A DNA stretch of 64,000 bases, from positions 41,044,347 through 41,108,346 of the forward strand of contig OY783203.1 of NCBI GenBank assembly GCA_963678705.1, in the 5' to 3' direction. Made by a program: the position numbers and the translations under genes. Positions 28,175 to 40,127 of the stretch are shown one piece after another (positions within the stretch are counted from its first letter, which is position 1; every line of letters starts with the position of its first letter). The stretch is from Panorpa germanica (taxonomy: Eukaryota; Arthropoda; Insecta; Mecoptera; Panorpidae). A model generated the notes under the pieces. That model saw only the letters and a list, made by a program, of their open reading frames with translations, ran no database searches and was not told the origin of the DNA.

Positions 28175-28440
28175 CTTTATTTAACGTCGGCTTATTTCCT
28201 TTCCCTGAGTCCGACCATCCTTGGTCTCTATTATGTTGGCAGTTTATATATTGCCGAGACCTCAGACGTGTTTTTCACCGCTGCATAATATTGATTTTAC
28301 AATGCAGATCATCAACTTAACGAAAGAATAAGCAACCCTAAGAAATATAGCATTGGTCCGGAAATCGAAGTTGAAGATACAGCAGTCTGTCGTCAAGTTT
28401 CACCGCCTCGGCTACTGTGCTGTCACGTACAGCGCTGAAG
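28175..28440 (-). mobile_element. tRNA-derived SINE, copy 2, near full length
   Basis: Read on the minus strand, the head has an A-box (TAGCCGAGGCGG) and a degenerate B-box (CTTCGATTTCC followed by GGACCA), as in a tRNA-Ser/Leu-like head. The body follows (TATATTTCTTAGGGTTGC), then GAGGTCTCGGCAATATATAAACTGCC, GGTCGGACTCAGGGAAAGG and the tail AAATAAGCCGACGTTAAATAAA. This is the most complete copy in the window and shows the tRNA ancestry best. Confidence 0.65.
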
Positions 28441-30990
28441 CTACATTGCCGTGTATACGTATTCGTTAAGAACTTTATTTATTATGTATTAAAAACTTAT
28501 TTTACGGTTTAAAACAGTTTAAAAGGTAATCTTATATTAAGAACCTACGAATCCACATTATCAATGTGCTTTGACGATTAGTCCTTGTTCCTAGCTAACT
28601 TCAGTTCAATAAATAAAGCAAAATAGCTTTCACTACATATTCTAATTATTTAGTTTCTTTTTGTAGTAATCAAAAAATGCTTGTAAATAAATAAAAAAAA
28701 AGTATACATAATTACCTGGAGTACAATAACAATCATTATCATTAACATTACCATTAAAAGAGTTCTATTTCACAAATCCATGATAACAGGATTTTTTTCA
28801 ATAAACTGTTAAAATATTGTGCACTAATTCAATAATATATCCGTGAAATCATGAAAGGCATTAATCATACAAGAACATCTTTATTTGATGCTAAAGTCAA
28901 ATGTGTTTGACCAGACAGTCGGTGAGAGTTGTGATATTATATATAATATATTATCACATATACTCGTAAATATGAGGTTGTGATGCAAACTGTTTTTTTG
29001 TAGTTTCAATTTCCCGACTATCGCAATATTATTTGAGCTCAGCTGGTGTTTCGATTAATTATATGCAACTAATACAGTAATAACTTCGAGTGCACTCATA
29101 ATTTCATAGAAGCTATGTGTTGATAGTTGATAGAATATTCTTCATCGTGGATCTTTAGTAAATGTGTATATTAGCAAATTTCCAATATGGAAAAGAAACA
29201 GAAAACAAATTATAAATAAGTAAGAAAAAACAAAAAAATCAATAAATCAACTATTTATTACTTTTAAAATATATATTTTGAAATATTTACTTACCAGGTT
29301 TAATCACAGCAATGCACAACTTTATTCTTTAATGGATTACACCAAATTATTAGGTGCAGTTTTCAATAGTTGAAAACGAGAGAAGACGAATTTTGGGAAT
29401 TATTATCTCGTGTATATATAATATACATATTATTTTTTCGTGTATATATATAATATAGATAAATATTTCGCTAATAAAGTGTAAGTTAAAATTAATATAT
29501 TTAATTTTTCTTGGTTAGGCATAAGAATTTCTTTAAGTAAATCTTCTTCTAGTGAAATTCTAACAGCAGTAACATAGTCCATAATGTTAAAATAGTATAG
29601 CAAGATATCCTACAAATGTAACTAGATTAGTTCTATAATTATATCGTATGATTGATTTTGTATAAATTGCATTGAATATATGTATATTTTAAATGTACAA
29701 CAGATACATTATTTCCATTAAATAGATAATAATGTGAACGACAAAAATATGTAAATTTTATTTAAAAATAATGACTATTTTAAGAAGGTACGATAAGTTT
29801 CGTTATCACAGATGAGTCTAGTTGGTCACTATAATTTTGTGTGTAGCACGTGCAGCACGCGCTCCGCTAGTAAATTGAAGACCAACAGAAAGATGCGGGC
29901 CTGGAAATCAATCCTCTGATTCGTTATAAAACCAAAAAAAAAAATACATATTATATGCTATTTTAACGACTGTTTGATATTGGAACAAGTCCGTATCTGG
30001 TACCCCACACATGTGTTTTTTTCTACGAAAATCAACAACCATTGCGCACTTTGTACTCAGGTATTCACAAACAAAGAAAAAGTATAAATAAACACTTACT
30101 CACAGGTATTCACCAACCAAGTAATAATTACATAATTATTTCATTAAAAACACTCTATTAACAATCAACAGTGTTCTATAACAAAACATACTCAATTCCA
30201 GATAAACCATAGAATACAAAACATTCTTATTTACAATGAACTGTTAAGCTCAGCATTTCTATTATTCATTTCTTATGTATAACATGCACTTATGTAACAA
30301 AATACAAAAGAAATAATAATGAATAATTATAAGAATAAACATAATTTTCCATTTCAAAAGATTTTCAATGTAAATATTTAATGAAATTGTTAATGTTTTG
30401 TAAAAAAAATATATTTTGAATTAAATGTTCTCTAAATTAAAAATAAATTTATTCTCAAAATTATCCGTTTGGAAATGGTTAAGCTTTTTTACTAAGCTCG
30501 CATATCTCGTATAATAAACATACATTCACATACGTATTATACAGACATATATTCTTTATTTTATTTTAAGTCAACCACTCCGTAATACCTCATTGTTTTG
30601 TATTACCATATTCTTACATGCTGCATTTTACAACTTGTTTCTCATTATTAAAAACTAAATATTCACTCACAAAATAATTGAGGACATAATTAAAACATTT
30701 ACAATTGAAAATATTCTAATATTGGGTGTCTTAATTTAAAAATGCTAACCACACACTAGCAATTCAATTTGATTTCATACAGAACAGACTAAACGGTTTT
30801 ATTAATTGTGATATAAAATTCTGAGTCATTTGTCTGGCTAAGGATGTACACAAGGATGTTCAAATAAATTTATTACATCAACTCACAAAGGCAATAATAT
30901 CTAAGATCTCAAAAATGCAAGATATATGCGGACATATTATATATGTATGTATATATACATACATATAAAACAACTTTATAACAACAAATA
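28441..30990. other. Featureless AT-rich DNA downstream of TBPH
   Basis: No gene or RNA signal is recognised in this 2.5 kb. A short CpG-containing patch near 29845-29900 (CACGTGCAGCACGCGCTCCG) stands out but has no context. Confidence 0.5.
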
Positions 30991-30998
30991 TATATAAT

Positions 30999-31051
<53 letters not shown>
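30990..31051. repeat. (TA)n microsatellite
   Basis: About 55 bp of AT repeat in the region beyond the TBPH coding end. Confidence 0.9.
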
Positions 31052-31053
<2 letters not shown>

Positions 31054-31564
31054 CATGAAAAAATTTGAATATTATTACATACTTATCAATATTTACATAT
31101 ATAAACGTACTTTTTGGGCAAAATTTGAAATATTATTGACTTAAAAATTGATGTAACAAATATAAAACAGATCAAGTTTTTTCAAAACTTGAAAACAAAT
31201 ATAGTTTCGAGTCAATATAATACTACCACTTATTTGTGTAAACCTTCTTAAAAATTAATTGAAACATGATTAGCTAAAAGAAATAAACTCTATGCAAATA
31301 ACATATCCTTAACATTAAACATTCAAGACCGCAAGAACTCAAATAAATATAAGATATACAATAATTGTTACAATTAAGACCCAAGTGATCTGCTGTTGCA
31401 TATTGTGCCACCACAGAATTTGTCTGTAATAGTAAATATGTAAATATATGAGTCACCTACTTGCAAAAGTTTCCAACTAAGATGTAATTTTTTTAGAGAA
31501 TGATGAAATATTTGTTCCAAAGTATCCAGCTGATTAATTTTTTTGCAAGTTGGAGACTCATATA

Positions 31565-31589
31565 TAGGTAGGTATATACATACATACAC

Positions 31590-31631
<42 letters not shown>

Positions 31632-31634
31632 GTA

Positions 31635-31680
<46 letters not shown>
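31565..31680. repeat. (TA)n array with GU-rich edge in the presumed TBPH 3' UTR
   Basis: A (TA)n array with interspersed TATG units begins 110 bp after the TBPH stop codon. On the transcript (minus) strand its last part reads TGTGTATGTATGTATA, a GU-rich block. Repeats of this type are known binding sites for TDP-43 family proteins. It is transcribed only if the 3' UTR reaches this far, which is likely but not shown. Confidence 0.6.
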
Positions 31681-31682
<2 letters not shown>

Positions 31683-31789
31683 GCATATATTCGTTATTTT
31701 AAAAATATTGCCTATACCAAGAGGTCTAGCACACAACACATACATCAAGTTACCGACTTTTTGAATACTATTTATATATCTGTGACCGA

Positions 31790-34700
31790 CTAATCATACT
31801 TAAGGAAGTTTTGCTTGTTAGGATCAGCTCCTTGAGGGGCTGCTCCAGGTGGTGCACCTTGTTGTCTTGGCCAAGGTTGGTTTCCTCCCTGAAAAATATT
31901 GCAGTTAACATATTTGTTACTTTTAATTCATTTCTGGCATAATTCAAATTGTGAGAAAATGTGTATACCTGTTGTACATCTGCACCACCTTGCGACATCC
32001 AAGATAAAAAACCTCCACCTTGCTGTGAACCTCCAGCCTGACTACTAGGACCACCTGAACCACCTTGTTGGCCACCTCCAAACCCTCCAGCAAAACCTTG
32101 TTCTTGACTATTTTGTAGATTTCCTATTAAACCCCACCCAGCTTGATTCAGTGCAGCGGCAACAATAGCTGGATTCATCGGTAAAGCACCCAAGTTTAAT
32201 GCGCCCATTCCTATTGTAAGTCCACAGTATTTAATTTTTAAATAAACATATTATTAATTTTATTAACATCTAATTTATGGTACCTAAAGGATTGTTCATA
32301 TTTTGCCCTTGATTAGAAGGATTTTGTCCTTGTGGATTTATTCCTAAAGCTTGTAAATTTGGCATATCTAAATTGCCACGTGTTTGGTTAGTCCAACCAT
32401 TATTGTGCTGTAAAGGTGGATTTGGCAAATAACCTCTACCCTGTGGTGGATACGGCATACTTTCTTGGCGACCTATATTATTCCCATGATTTTGTCGAGG
32501 ATGGCCCATATGTCCAGCATTATAATTTGCATTACGATTTTGTTCTGATTTTGGAGCAGCGTTTGAAACATGTACAGATACACCTACAAGATTAATTAAA
32601 ATTACAAAAAAATTCAATGTACAACAAAATTGCCGCTTTATGCAAAAATACATTTTTAGCTAATTTTGATAAAACTTATTAACCCCTTCTATAGTACTGT
32701 ATTTGCGGTAGATATTTTTTATGCAGTGTGGTTTAATGCCGAATTCATGTCATCACCTCATTTCAGTAGACAGAATTAAGAAAAGTGATATTTTTCTGGT
32801 ATATCAAATTATGTTTTAAAATTTTTCTTAATGTTAAAAAGGAAATTTGATGAAAACTACCTTTTACTATGTGATCTTCTCCACATAAACTCTGTGCAAT
32901 TTCGGGATCCAAAAATGTCACAAAACTGAAAGCTCGGAATGGTTTCGGAATAAATACATCTGTTACTTCTCCAAATTTTGAAAAATATTCGCGTAAATCA
33001 TCTGCTGTTATATCTTCAGTACATCTACCAACAAAAACCTTGCAAGGAACTTGCTGCACCATGCCTTCCTGAAAAAATAATAAACGCATAAATTTTGTAA
33101 TAAATATTTTAAACAATTCCTTGCAAAATGGTTTATTTTTATGTATCATTGCATAGGTTTCATATGTCATGCAATAAACTCTTGAATATTAATGTTTAAA
33201 TTTTAATAGTTTAAATATTGTACATTACTTTACCAAAATATGATTGGATGTAGATGAGCAACCACGTACGTAAAATTAATGTTGTTGTCCAGGTTTATTT
33301 ATATATAAAATATATATATATATACAATAATATTTTACAACAAAAATAATAATGAGTAATAACATAGATAAAAACACAAAACCAAAATCTGTTCACTTTG
33401 GGGTGAGATTGGGATACGTTAATATTTGTTCTTTGATTACTAATATATTGTACATATTTATTGAAAAAAAGTTTAGGTTTCAGAAATTTATTATTTAGAG
33501 ATAAAAAAAAATACAAATGTTAAACAAACAAAAAAAACTATAGAAATTAAACTTCAGTTCACAATACAGACGGTTGTATATGGCGGAAACAAATGTTGAA
33601 AAAATCTCATTTTTTTTAATAATTTCACAAGATCAGCAAAGCACAAAAAGGTTAACGAAAACGCAATTAATAAAAATTATCTACTACAGAGATATTATTT
33701 TGTTGTGACTGAAAATGACTCCGTCTATCATATGAACGTATTCCACGCGTCCTATTATCAAAGGAATTTCGTTTTCCTCTACTTTCATATGGGCTGCGGT
33801 CTCGATAACTTTTATATTCAGTCCGTTTGTTTTGCCGAACATCTTTGTTATAATATCTAGCAGAAGGTTCTCTATCACCATAATTATAATCTGTATTATT
33901 CTGATCAGAATAATCGTTATTGTAATCCACAGAAGGTGATATATAATTATTTCCGTGATAAGGTTGTGATAATCCTCTATATGCTGTTGATCCATGTTGG
34001 TTGCTTATATTATATGATGCATTATAGTCACCGTGAGACCCGTAACTGCCACTTTTATTATGTCTCCCAGAAAATATTCCATGATTTGTATTTCCACTAT
34101 GGCTGTCCTGCCCACCAAATCCTGGTGTTATTCCTTGTTGGATTTGGTGATAGGCAATGCTACCGGGGAGTACATAGTCGAGCATCTGAAAAACCGAAGC
34201 CACACCCATTCAAGCCAGCACACATACAAATTGTTTCTTATTATAAAATTAAGAATAACTGATTAAGAGACTTATTATTTTTTATGATTCTCATTTTATC
34301 TATTATTTTAATATATGATTAATTTTAAACGTCCTTTTAGCTTTAGATGAAAACTAATACCAGATTAATTTTTATCAAAACTATATTTGTTACTACATAT
34401 ATGCTTAAAAATATATTAATTTTTCTAAAACATTTAAAATAAAATTGGATATATATATAACTAGTATAGGATATTAGGTCAATATATTCTCGCTCTGAGA
34501 CACGATCGACTCAGAATACCATATTCTATTTCAAACTATATACAACTTTCCAGAAGAAAATAGCAGTAGGAATGATAATCTTAAACAAATATTCTCAATT
34601 TATTAATAAATGGGTTTACTATTTTCATGTAACTACACGTAATTGTCTTAGCAAAATTACAGAATTTTAGAACGAGGCCACACATTAAATAAATATGAAT

Positions 34701-37700
34701 ATTTTGGTAAAATAATGTACTAATCTCTTTTTTTGAAACTAAATTAGGTATACCTCCAAATAATAAGTGTAGTACCCCTACACGGTCTTCCTAAATTGAA
34801 TTGAATTAATATAGCTGTTTCAATATGTGATAGAAATATGTAAATTTAACGATTAAAATAAGATTTAGTTTTACAAAATTCTTACAATTAAATGTAGATA
34901 TCTAGGAACTCTAGACTCTAGTGAATATTTGATATGTAGATACGAAATAGAATGGTATGAATACTATCAATATAAAAACAGCTCGAGCATTAAAAGTAAA
35001 GTAGTACACGTGTATATATAGACGACACAGTGAGCGAAAGCATTGTTGAGTTATAATATCTGACTTTGGGTGTTATTAAATTAAATTAATTATGTACATA
35101 CATAATCGTAAACTTATTACTTAGCGGTATAATCCACATATATGAGGCCACGACACGATAAACACTGCCAACTTAGTAGGAGGTTGTCGGTGATCGGACT
35201 TAGCATCGGAAATAGGCCGAAAAACAAATTAAATAAAAATAAAATATATACGGATATTTCTTCACTATTTGGAAACTAGCCCATATAAGTCCCAAGCATG
35301 TTTTCTTCGAAAAATAAGAAACAGTGTGGATTTTGTAAATTCTGCTCTATATATATATATATCCTTTATTATAATGTTCCAACTGTATGTTTATATTCTT
35401 ATATGTTTACGCGATTCGTATGGTATGTTTTTGAAAATTTGTTATTTAGTAAGGAAAAAAAATCTAAGACTTTTGGCATCCTTGAATTTCCTGGAAATCC
35501 GTAATTTTGGAAAAACAAGAAAGAAAATAATAACTTTTCATTCGTAAAAGATAGAAAGTTGAAATTTTGCATGTGTATTACGGTGTTCAATGCTGACATT
35601 TTTAAAAAAATTAGGGGGTCCGGTAGAGAACTTTGGAGCAAGTTCATATTCTGGATTGTAGAATAATTAAGTGTATTATTAATAAAAACAATTCAAAATT
35701 TTATTTGAGGGCACAGAGGCAGTTTTTAGCCGAGAGTAAAAATTGTGCTAGAATGTTGAAATTTTTAATTTTATATATATAATTATATATATGTTAATTT
35801 ATATGACAAATTCCACCCGTGATGCTGCAAAACTCCGAAGTAAAACTCGTCTCGTATGCAGCAGGCTTTAATGTCTAAACACCATCTCTGGGCACTGCCG
35901 AACGATTGTGTTGGCTGAATATAACTTCACCTCACACACTTTCATACCATTTACACAAAATAATTTCTTAAACGTATTCACGTTAACACATTTAAAAAAT
36001 ATAAAAGAACCTGATTGAGAGTTTAATATTTGGCATTTAAAATACTGATGGTAACTTGTAAATAAAAGATTTTTTTATTGTAAAGTTTCATATTAATTTG
36101 AATATTCAGCATGAAACAGCTAATTATATAAAATTAGAATATACGAGGGTAGTTTGATAATTCAGTGACTTTTAAGAAGAATAATAAGAACGAAGAATAA
36201 GAAGCAGAAGAACGTAGAGAAATATATTCATTTAAAAGCCCAGTCCCATTTAAAAATAATATGTTTTAAATTAGATAAATAATAATATTAATAATAAATA
36301 TTTTAATTATTAAGTAAAATCCAAAAGTTCAAAGTCCTCGTGGTTATATATTTTATAAAAAAATAATTTAAATGAAACTTAAAATTACTGATTAAAACAC
36401 TAGATTTCCACATGTTTTCCGTGGAGCATGTTTGCCGGGATGCTCGCTTATGATCGCCACCGTAGCATCATTAGGAATCGTTGGAAATGAAAAAAAAATA
36501 AAATATTTTTCAACAAATAGAATACTTATCGTGTAGCATGTATAAAATAATTAATTTTAATAATAATTTGATTTTGTGGAAAAGACGGATGTTTGAAAAA
36601 AAAGTTAAGAAAATGGAATAAAAAATTAACAAAGCATTAATTGCAAAATAGCTTTATAGATAATATTAAGAATTTTTATTAAAATCTTGAGATATCGTGT
36701 GGACTAGAAAGGTAAATGTGACATAAACGCAAGTGAAGAAAAAACCGAGCTGACTTCAAATTGCTATAGCTTAGGTAATATTGGCATGATTAAACTCTTA
36801 AAATATTTTATAAAAATAAGGTATAATTAATAAATCTACTAAAAAAAAAAAAAAAAAGAATTTAAATTTCTTGAAAATCTCAGGGTGGTCTAAGCACTTA
36901 AATTATTACTCTTTTACTTTAACATAACATAAGTGAGTGTAAAATGTGTGTAGAGTGTGAGTGATATGGACTAGAGAAACTAAATTTATACACATGTTTA
37001 AAAAAAAAAAGATAATATAAAAACAAAAGTTAAATCAAACATACATATCATAGATGCTTGTGTTTGTTTCTGTAGGCAATATAAAAAACAGTAAGTTAAT
37101 ATAGATTAGCCACATTAAATAATCATTTATTTTTAATGAATAATAAATAAAATGACAGAACTTATAAGTTATACAAAAGTAAAACATAAATTGAAAATTT
37201 ATTACAACTGAACATCCATATCTAGTAAGTATCCTCGTTAATATTATGAATTTCCTTTTGTCTATTTCCTACTATACATTTTTCAGGTTAAAATGGTCAT
37301 ACAACCATGTCCAGCGAGAAATACACATCTTTTTCAGGTACAAATGAGAGAAATAATTCATAAAGTTATTATTGCAATAAATAGTAAACGAATATTTTTA
37401 CCTTGGAATTTGGAACTTTAACATCACACCAACGTCCATCAATCATATGTCTTTGTGCTAAAACTCTCATTTGTGCATCATAAGATCCAAATCTTATAAA
37501 TCCAAAACCTTTTGATTGGCCAGATTTTGTGTCCTTTTTTACTTGAGCCATTAATACTTCACCAAATGTTTCGAAATACTCCCTTAAATTTTGCTCGGCC
37601 GTTTTCCAAGGTAGTCCCAAAACAATTAAATCTGTACATCGTAGACGCGTTTCCATTCTTTTCGTTTTTGCAGTAGAATTTTCCAGGTTGTCATCGGATT

Positions 37701-38037
37701 TACGTTTGTTTTCTAGAGTAAAAACAAAAATTTATATAAGTAAATGGCTATCAAAAATATTTACTTTTGACTTATGAGTACTGTGTTCACCTTTCGGAAA
37801 TACGCAGTAAAATACTTGCGAACCCCATCCTGTTTCAGTACTTGGAGGATGGAGTCGTCCCTCATTTAATCGTACACCGCGCATTGCTCGGGATTCTGGA
37901 CTTCGATATTTTAAACCACATGATCCCGGGAATTGCGCGGCTAAAGTTGTAAGTAACAGAGTACCATCCTCTTCCGACGGTAGCTCTATAGGTTCCTCTC
38001 CTTCATCTTCCGCAACTTGCAAAAACTCAATCGACAT
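31790..38037 (-). CDS. TBPH (TARDBP): TDP-43 homologue (TBPH), RNA-binding protein, 6 coding exons
   Basis: Exons: 38037-37791, 37712-37402, 33068-32861, 32583-32284, 32210-31969, 31888-31790, giving 468 residues. TDP-43 binds UG-rich RNA and controls splicing and mRNA stability, mainly in the nucleus. An N-terminal dimerisation domain (about 1-80) is followed by a basic localisation signal (KRK 85-87 and KTKR 98-101). RRM1 has RNP2 LIVLGL (111-116) and RNP1 KGFGFIRF (150-157). RRM2 has KVFVGR (196-201) and RAFSFVTF (231-238). RNA-stacking Phe residues at 152, 154, 198, 233 and 235 are kept. The tail is Gly/Gln/Asn-rich and contains the conserved helix [20 protein letters not shown] (368-387), which drives phase separation in vertebrates. 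A leader exon probably ends at 38712 and is spliced to 38041. The second coding intron, 4.3 kb, carries a Helitron, a SINE, a MITE copy and an alternative exon. Confidence 0.96.
33667..34185 (-). CDS. Candidate alternative terminal exon of TBPH or nested open frame, Tyr/Asn/Ser/Gly/Arg-rich
   Basis: This sits inside TBPH intron 2. On the minus strand a good acceptor (GGTTTTTCAG) is followed at 34185 by 172 open codons ending in TAA at 33667. It enters in phase 0, the phase in which TBPH exon 2 ends (after PNSK), so splicing would give a 358-residue protein with RRM1 only and a different tail. The peptide starts [18 protein letters not shown] and continues with a Tyr/Asn/Ser/Gly-rich low-complexity stretch, then Arg/Ser/Tyr-rich blocks ([16 protein letters not shown]). 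An in-frame ATG upstream (encoding MGVASVFQ) would allow an independent 180-residue frame. The composition is unlike the surrounding intron, which argues for real coding. I do not recognise a homologue. It could also be the last exon of a nested RRM-protein gene whose upstream exons I cannot find. Confidence 0.5.
   Translation of the reverse strand: MLDYVLPGSIAYHQIQQGITPGFGGQDSHSGNTNHGIFSGRHNKSGSYGSHGDYNASYNISNQHGSTAYRGLSQPYHGNNYISPSVDYNNDYSDQNNTDYNYGDREPSARYYNKDVRQNKRTEYKSYRDRSPYESRGKRNSFDNRTRGIRSYDRRSHFQSQQNNISVVDNFY
34300..35019. other. TBPH intron sequence without identified feature
   Basis: AT-rich intron sequence. One 37 bp minus-strand segment at 34757-34793 has splice-like edges and reads [12 protein letters not shown], but its phase fits neither neighbouring exon. 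Confidence 0.4.
35020..35260 (+). mobile_element. tRNA-derived SINE, copy 3, in TBPH intron
   Basis: The degenerate head (ACAGTGAGCGAAAGC) is followed by the family body and then GAGGCCACGACACGATAAAC, TAGTAGGAGGTTGTCGG and the tail GCATCGGAAATAGGCCG with an A/T-rich end. It is nearly the same as the copy at 53.5 kb over the last 150 bp, so the two were inserted from similar source elements. It lies antisense to the host gene. Confidence 0.6.
35362..35775 (+). mobile_element. Helitron-family copy, 3' truncated, in TBPH intron
   Basis: It begins TCCTTTATTATAATGTTCC after an A, the expected Helitron 5' terminus and target. It carries the family body (ACGCGATTCGTATGG, CTTTTGGCATCCTTGAATTTCC, GATAGAAAGTTGAAATTTTG). 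The hairpin and CTAG 3' end are absent, so it is truncated. No coding capacity. Confidence 0.6.
36430..36897. mobile_element. TTAA-flanked MITE, partial copy, in TBPH intron
   Basis: The right end (AAAATCTCAGGGTGGTCTAA, then TTAA at 36898-36901) matches the right end of the element at 56010-56567. The inner blocks GCTCGCT.ATG.TC.CCA, GAGATATCGTG and AATATTGGCAT are shared too. The left terminal repeat is missing or too diverged to see. Confidence 0.5.
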
Positions 38038-38711
38038 TATTCTAAAAAAAAAATTATTCTCATTTTATGTAATATGTTTTTATTTTAATTCTAATACTTT
38101 ACGTTTTTACGTAAGAGGTAATGCAAAACTTCTTTAGATTGTGAACATGCAACGTCGTATTAACAGCTACACTAATACCAATTAATACACTTCTTGAAAT
38201 AAAAATAACAGCAAAAAATAAGGAGTATTCAAACTAATTACAGTATTGTCTTTAAAATTCTACGTTTAATATCATGTGTAATATGCATAACATTACAAAC
38301 TCAATTCTAAACAGTTCTTAAATATTTTATCAACATATTGTTTATATCAAAATGTTACATTGTGCAAATCGATATGTATGCACTATTAAAGAATTGTACA
38401 ATATGTATATATATATATATATATTTTGATATATTTTTTTGGAGACAAAATAGCCCCGTTTTGTAATTTACTGTTTTCAAAATAAAACAATTACATTTAT
38501 TCTTTTACATATTATTCATAAACGTACTGGAATATTTTACACTTTAAAAAAATGAAAAGCTAGTGGTAATCTGAATATACATACAATTTGTCAACGTGTA
38601 TGTATTAAAATGAGCACCACACAATATTAAAATAATAATAATTCATATTTAAAGAGGATCATTTATCACTTTTTGTCAAAAAAAATCAATTTTATATAAA
38701 AATAAACATAC

Positions 38712-38900
38712 CTATTGTATTATAGTCACAATTTCACTCACACACACACACTTATTATACGATAATAACTTTACATTTACTAAAAATCACTTAGTTATTT
38801 TAAATAAAATATTAAATAATTAAAGTTAGCAAATATTGCTGAATATACTTTGTTCTATATTTTATAAAAATACGACAAAAACTACATGCAAAATGGCGTC
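38712..38900 (-). promoter_or_regulatory. Probable TBPH leader exon with (GU)6 tract and YY1-like promoter motif
   Basis: On the minus strand a donor (AATAG then GTATGT) at 38712 can be spliced to the acceptor at 38041 (T-run then AG), four bases before the start codon region. About 27 bases upstream of that donor lies (TG)6 at 38739-38750. At about 38887-38899 is GGACGCCATTTTG, a YY1/Pleiohomeotic-type motif often found at insect and vertebrate start sites. Transcription start is not defined by the sequence alone. Confidence 0.45.
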
Positions 38901-39060
38901 CAAGCTACAACGACAGCTATAATATTATATCTTCTATGATTGACACTGCTGAAACTGGCTAGAAGTGGATAGTGTATTCGGGAATGATTGGAATTGATAA
39001 AAACACGAAGACGCAGAGACTAGGACGGCGTTCAGAAATTCTTGCTAAACTAAGCTTAAA

Positions 39061-40127
39061 CTAGTTTTTACCCCCGTCTCAAGCGACGTCTGCCTTTTGT
39101 GTGTGGCTTGAATTTCATGTTAAATTAAATTCCATTTTTAAATTAACGATTATCTAATTTTTCTAATACTTAGATGTTAGATATAAATATATGCAAATGC
39201 AAACTTTTAAGTTGAATAATAACATTTTCATTTATTATCACGATAATAATCTATAAATAAACTTTTTTGCATTATTCTTGTATATTATTTAACTTAATAC
39301 TTATTTTTTACAATATTTTATCACTTAAACCTAATTAGTACTCCTAAAAAAAAAATTCCAACGCTTTACAACCACTGATATACGATTTCTCATAGTAATT
39401 TTTACATGGAGAATAAAAAAAGACAGCTAGAACTCATATAAGTTGTCAAAATTCGTTCCTCATATTATGCATACTCACTTACCTCCAACGCCCGGTCTAT
39501 ATTATTCTAATTTTACATATAATAACAAATCATTTTTCATATAAACTGACTAAAAAAATTATTTTTTTTCAACAAAATATTTTCAATTTATTCGTTTTTT
39601 TTTCAAAATTTGGGTTTTTTCTTCGATTTGTAAATAAGGTTCTAAACTTAGCCCGTATATAACTTTCCCCTATTTTTATTCTCAGCAAAAACCCCGTGTC
39701 CCCAAGTAAAATTTTGAATTTTTCTTTATTAATCAGGGACTCAATTATTATATAATCCAAAATTTGAGGTTTCTCCAAAGTTTCCTAGCGGGCCCACTAA
39801 ATTTCTCAGTGCCCCTTTTATCAATTTTTGAATTTCTAAAGGTTGAAATTGACCTTAATACGGAGGCAAAATTTAATCTTTATAACTTTTACGAATTAAA
39901 AGTATCAAAATCAAAAAGTAAAAGTTTTTTAGTTGTTCCAAAATTACGGGTTTCCAGAAAATTCGGGGAAAAATCCGAGAACGACAAAAGTCTTAGAATA
40001 TTTTCCTCTATCAAATAAGAAATTTTCATAAAGATGCATGGAGCCGTTTTCGAGCGACCATACGCATCGCGCAAACATATAAACAAATATACATATAAAC
40101 TTTCACTTGGAATAATATAATAAAGGA
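39061..40127 (-). mobile_element. Helitron-family non-autonomous element, complete ends
   Basis: Read on the minus strand it starts TCCTTTATTATATTATTCC after an A and ends with GTCGCTTGAGACGGGGGT, AAAAA and CTAG before a T. That is, it has a 5' TC, a short GC-rich hairpin near the 3' end and a CTRR terminus, inserted between A and T. The 1.07 kb body has no Rep or helicase coding, only spurious frames shared between copies. Confidence 0.7.

Noticed and set aside
33936-34262. Plus-strand frames across the candidate TBPH tail exon
   Set aside because: They are antisense to the Tyr/Asn-rich open exon, without start context or domain.
34757-34793. Mini-exon reading [12 protein letters not shown] in TBPH intron 2
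   Set aside because: It has splice-like borders, but its phase joins neither to TBPH exon 2 nor to the open exon at 34185 in frame.
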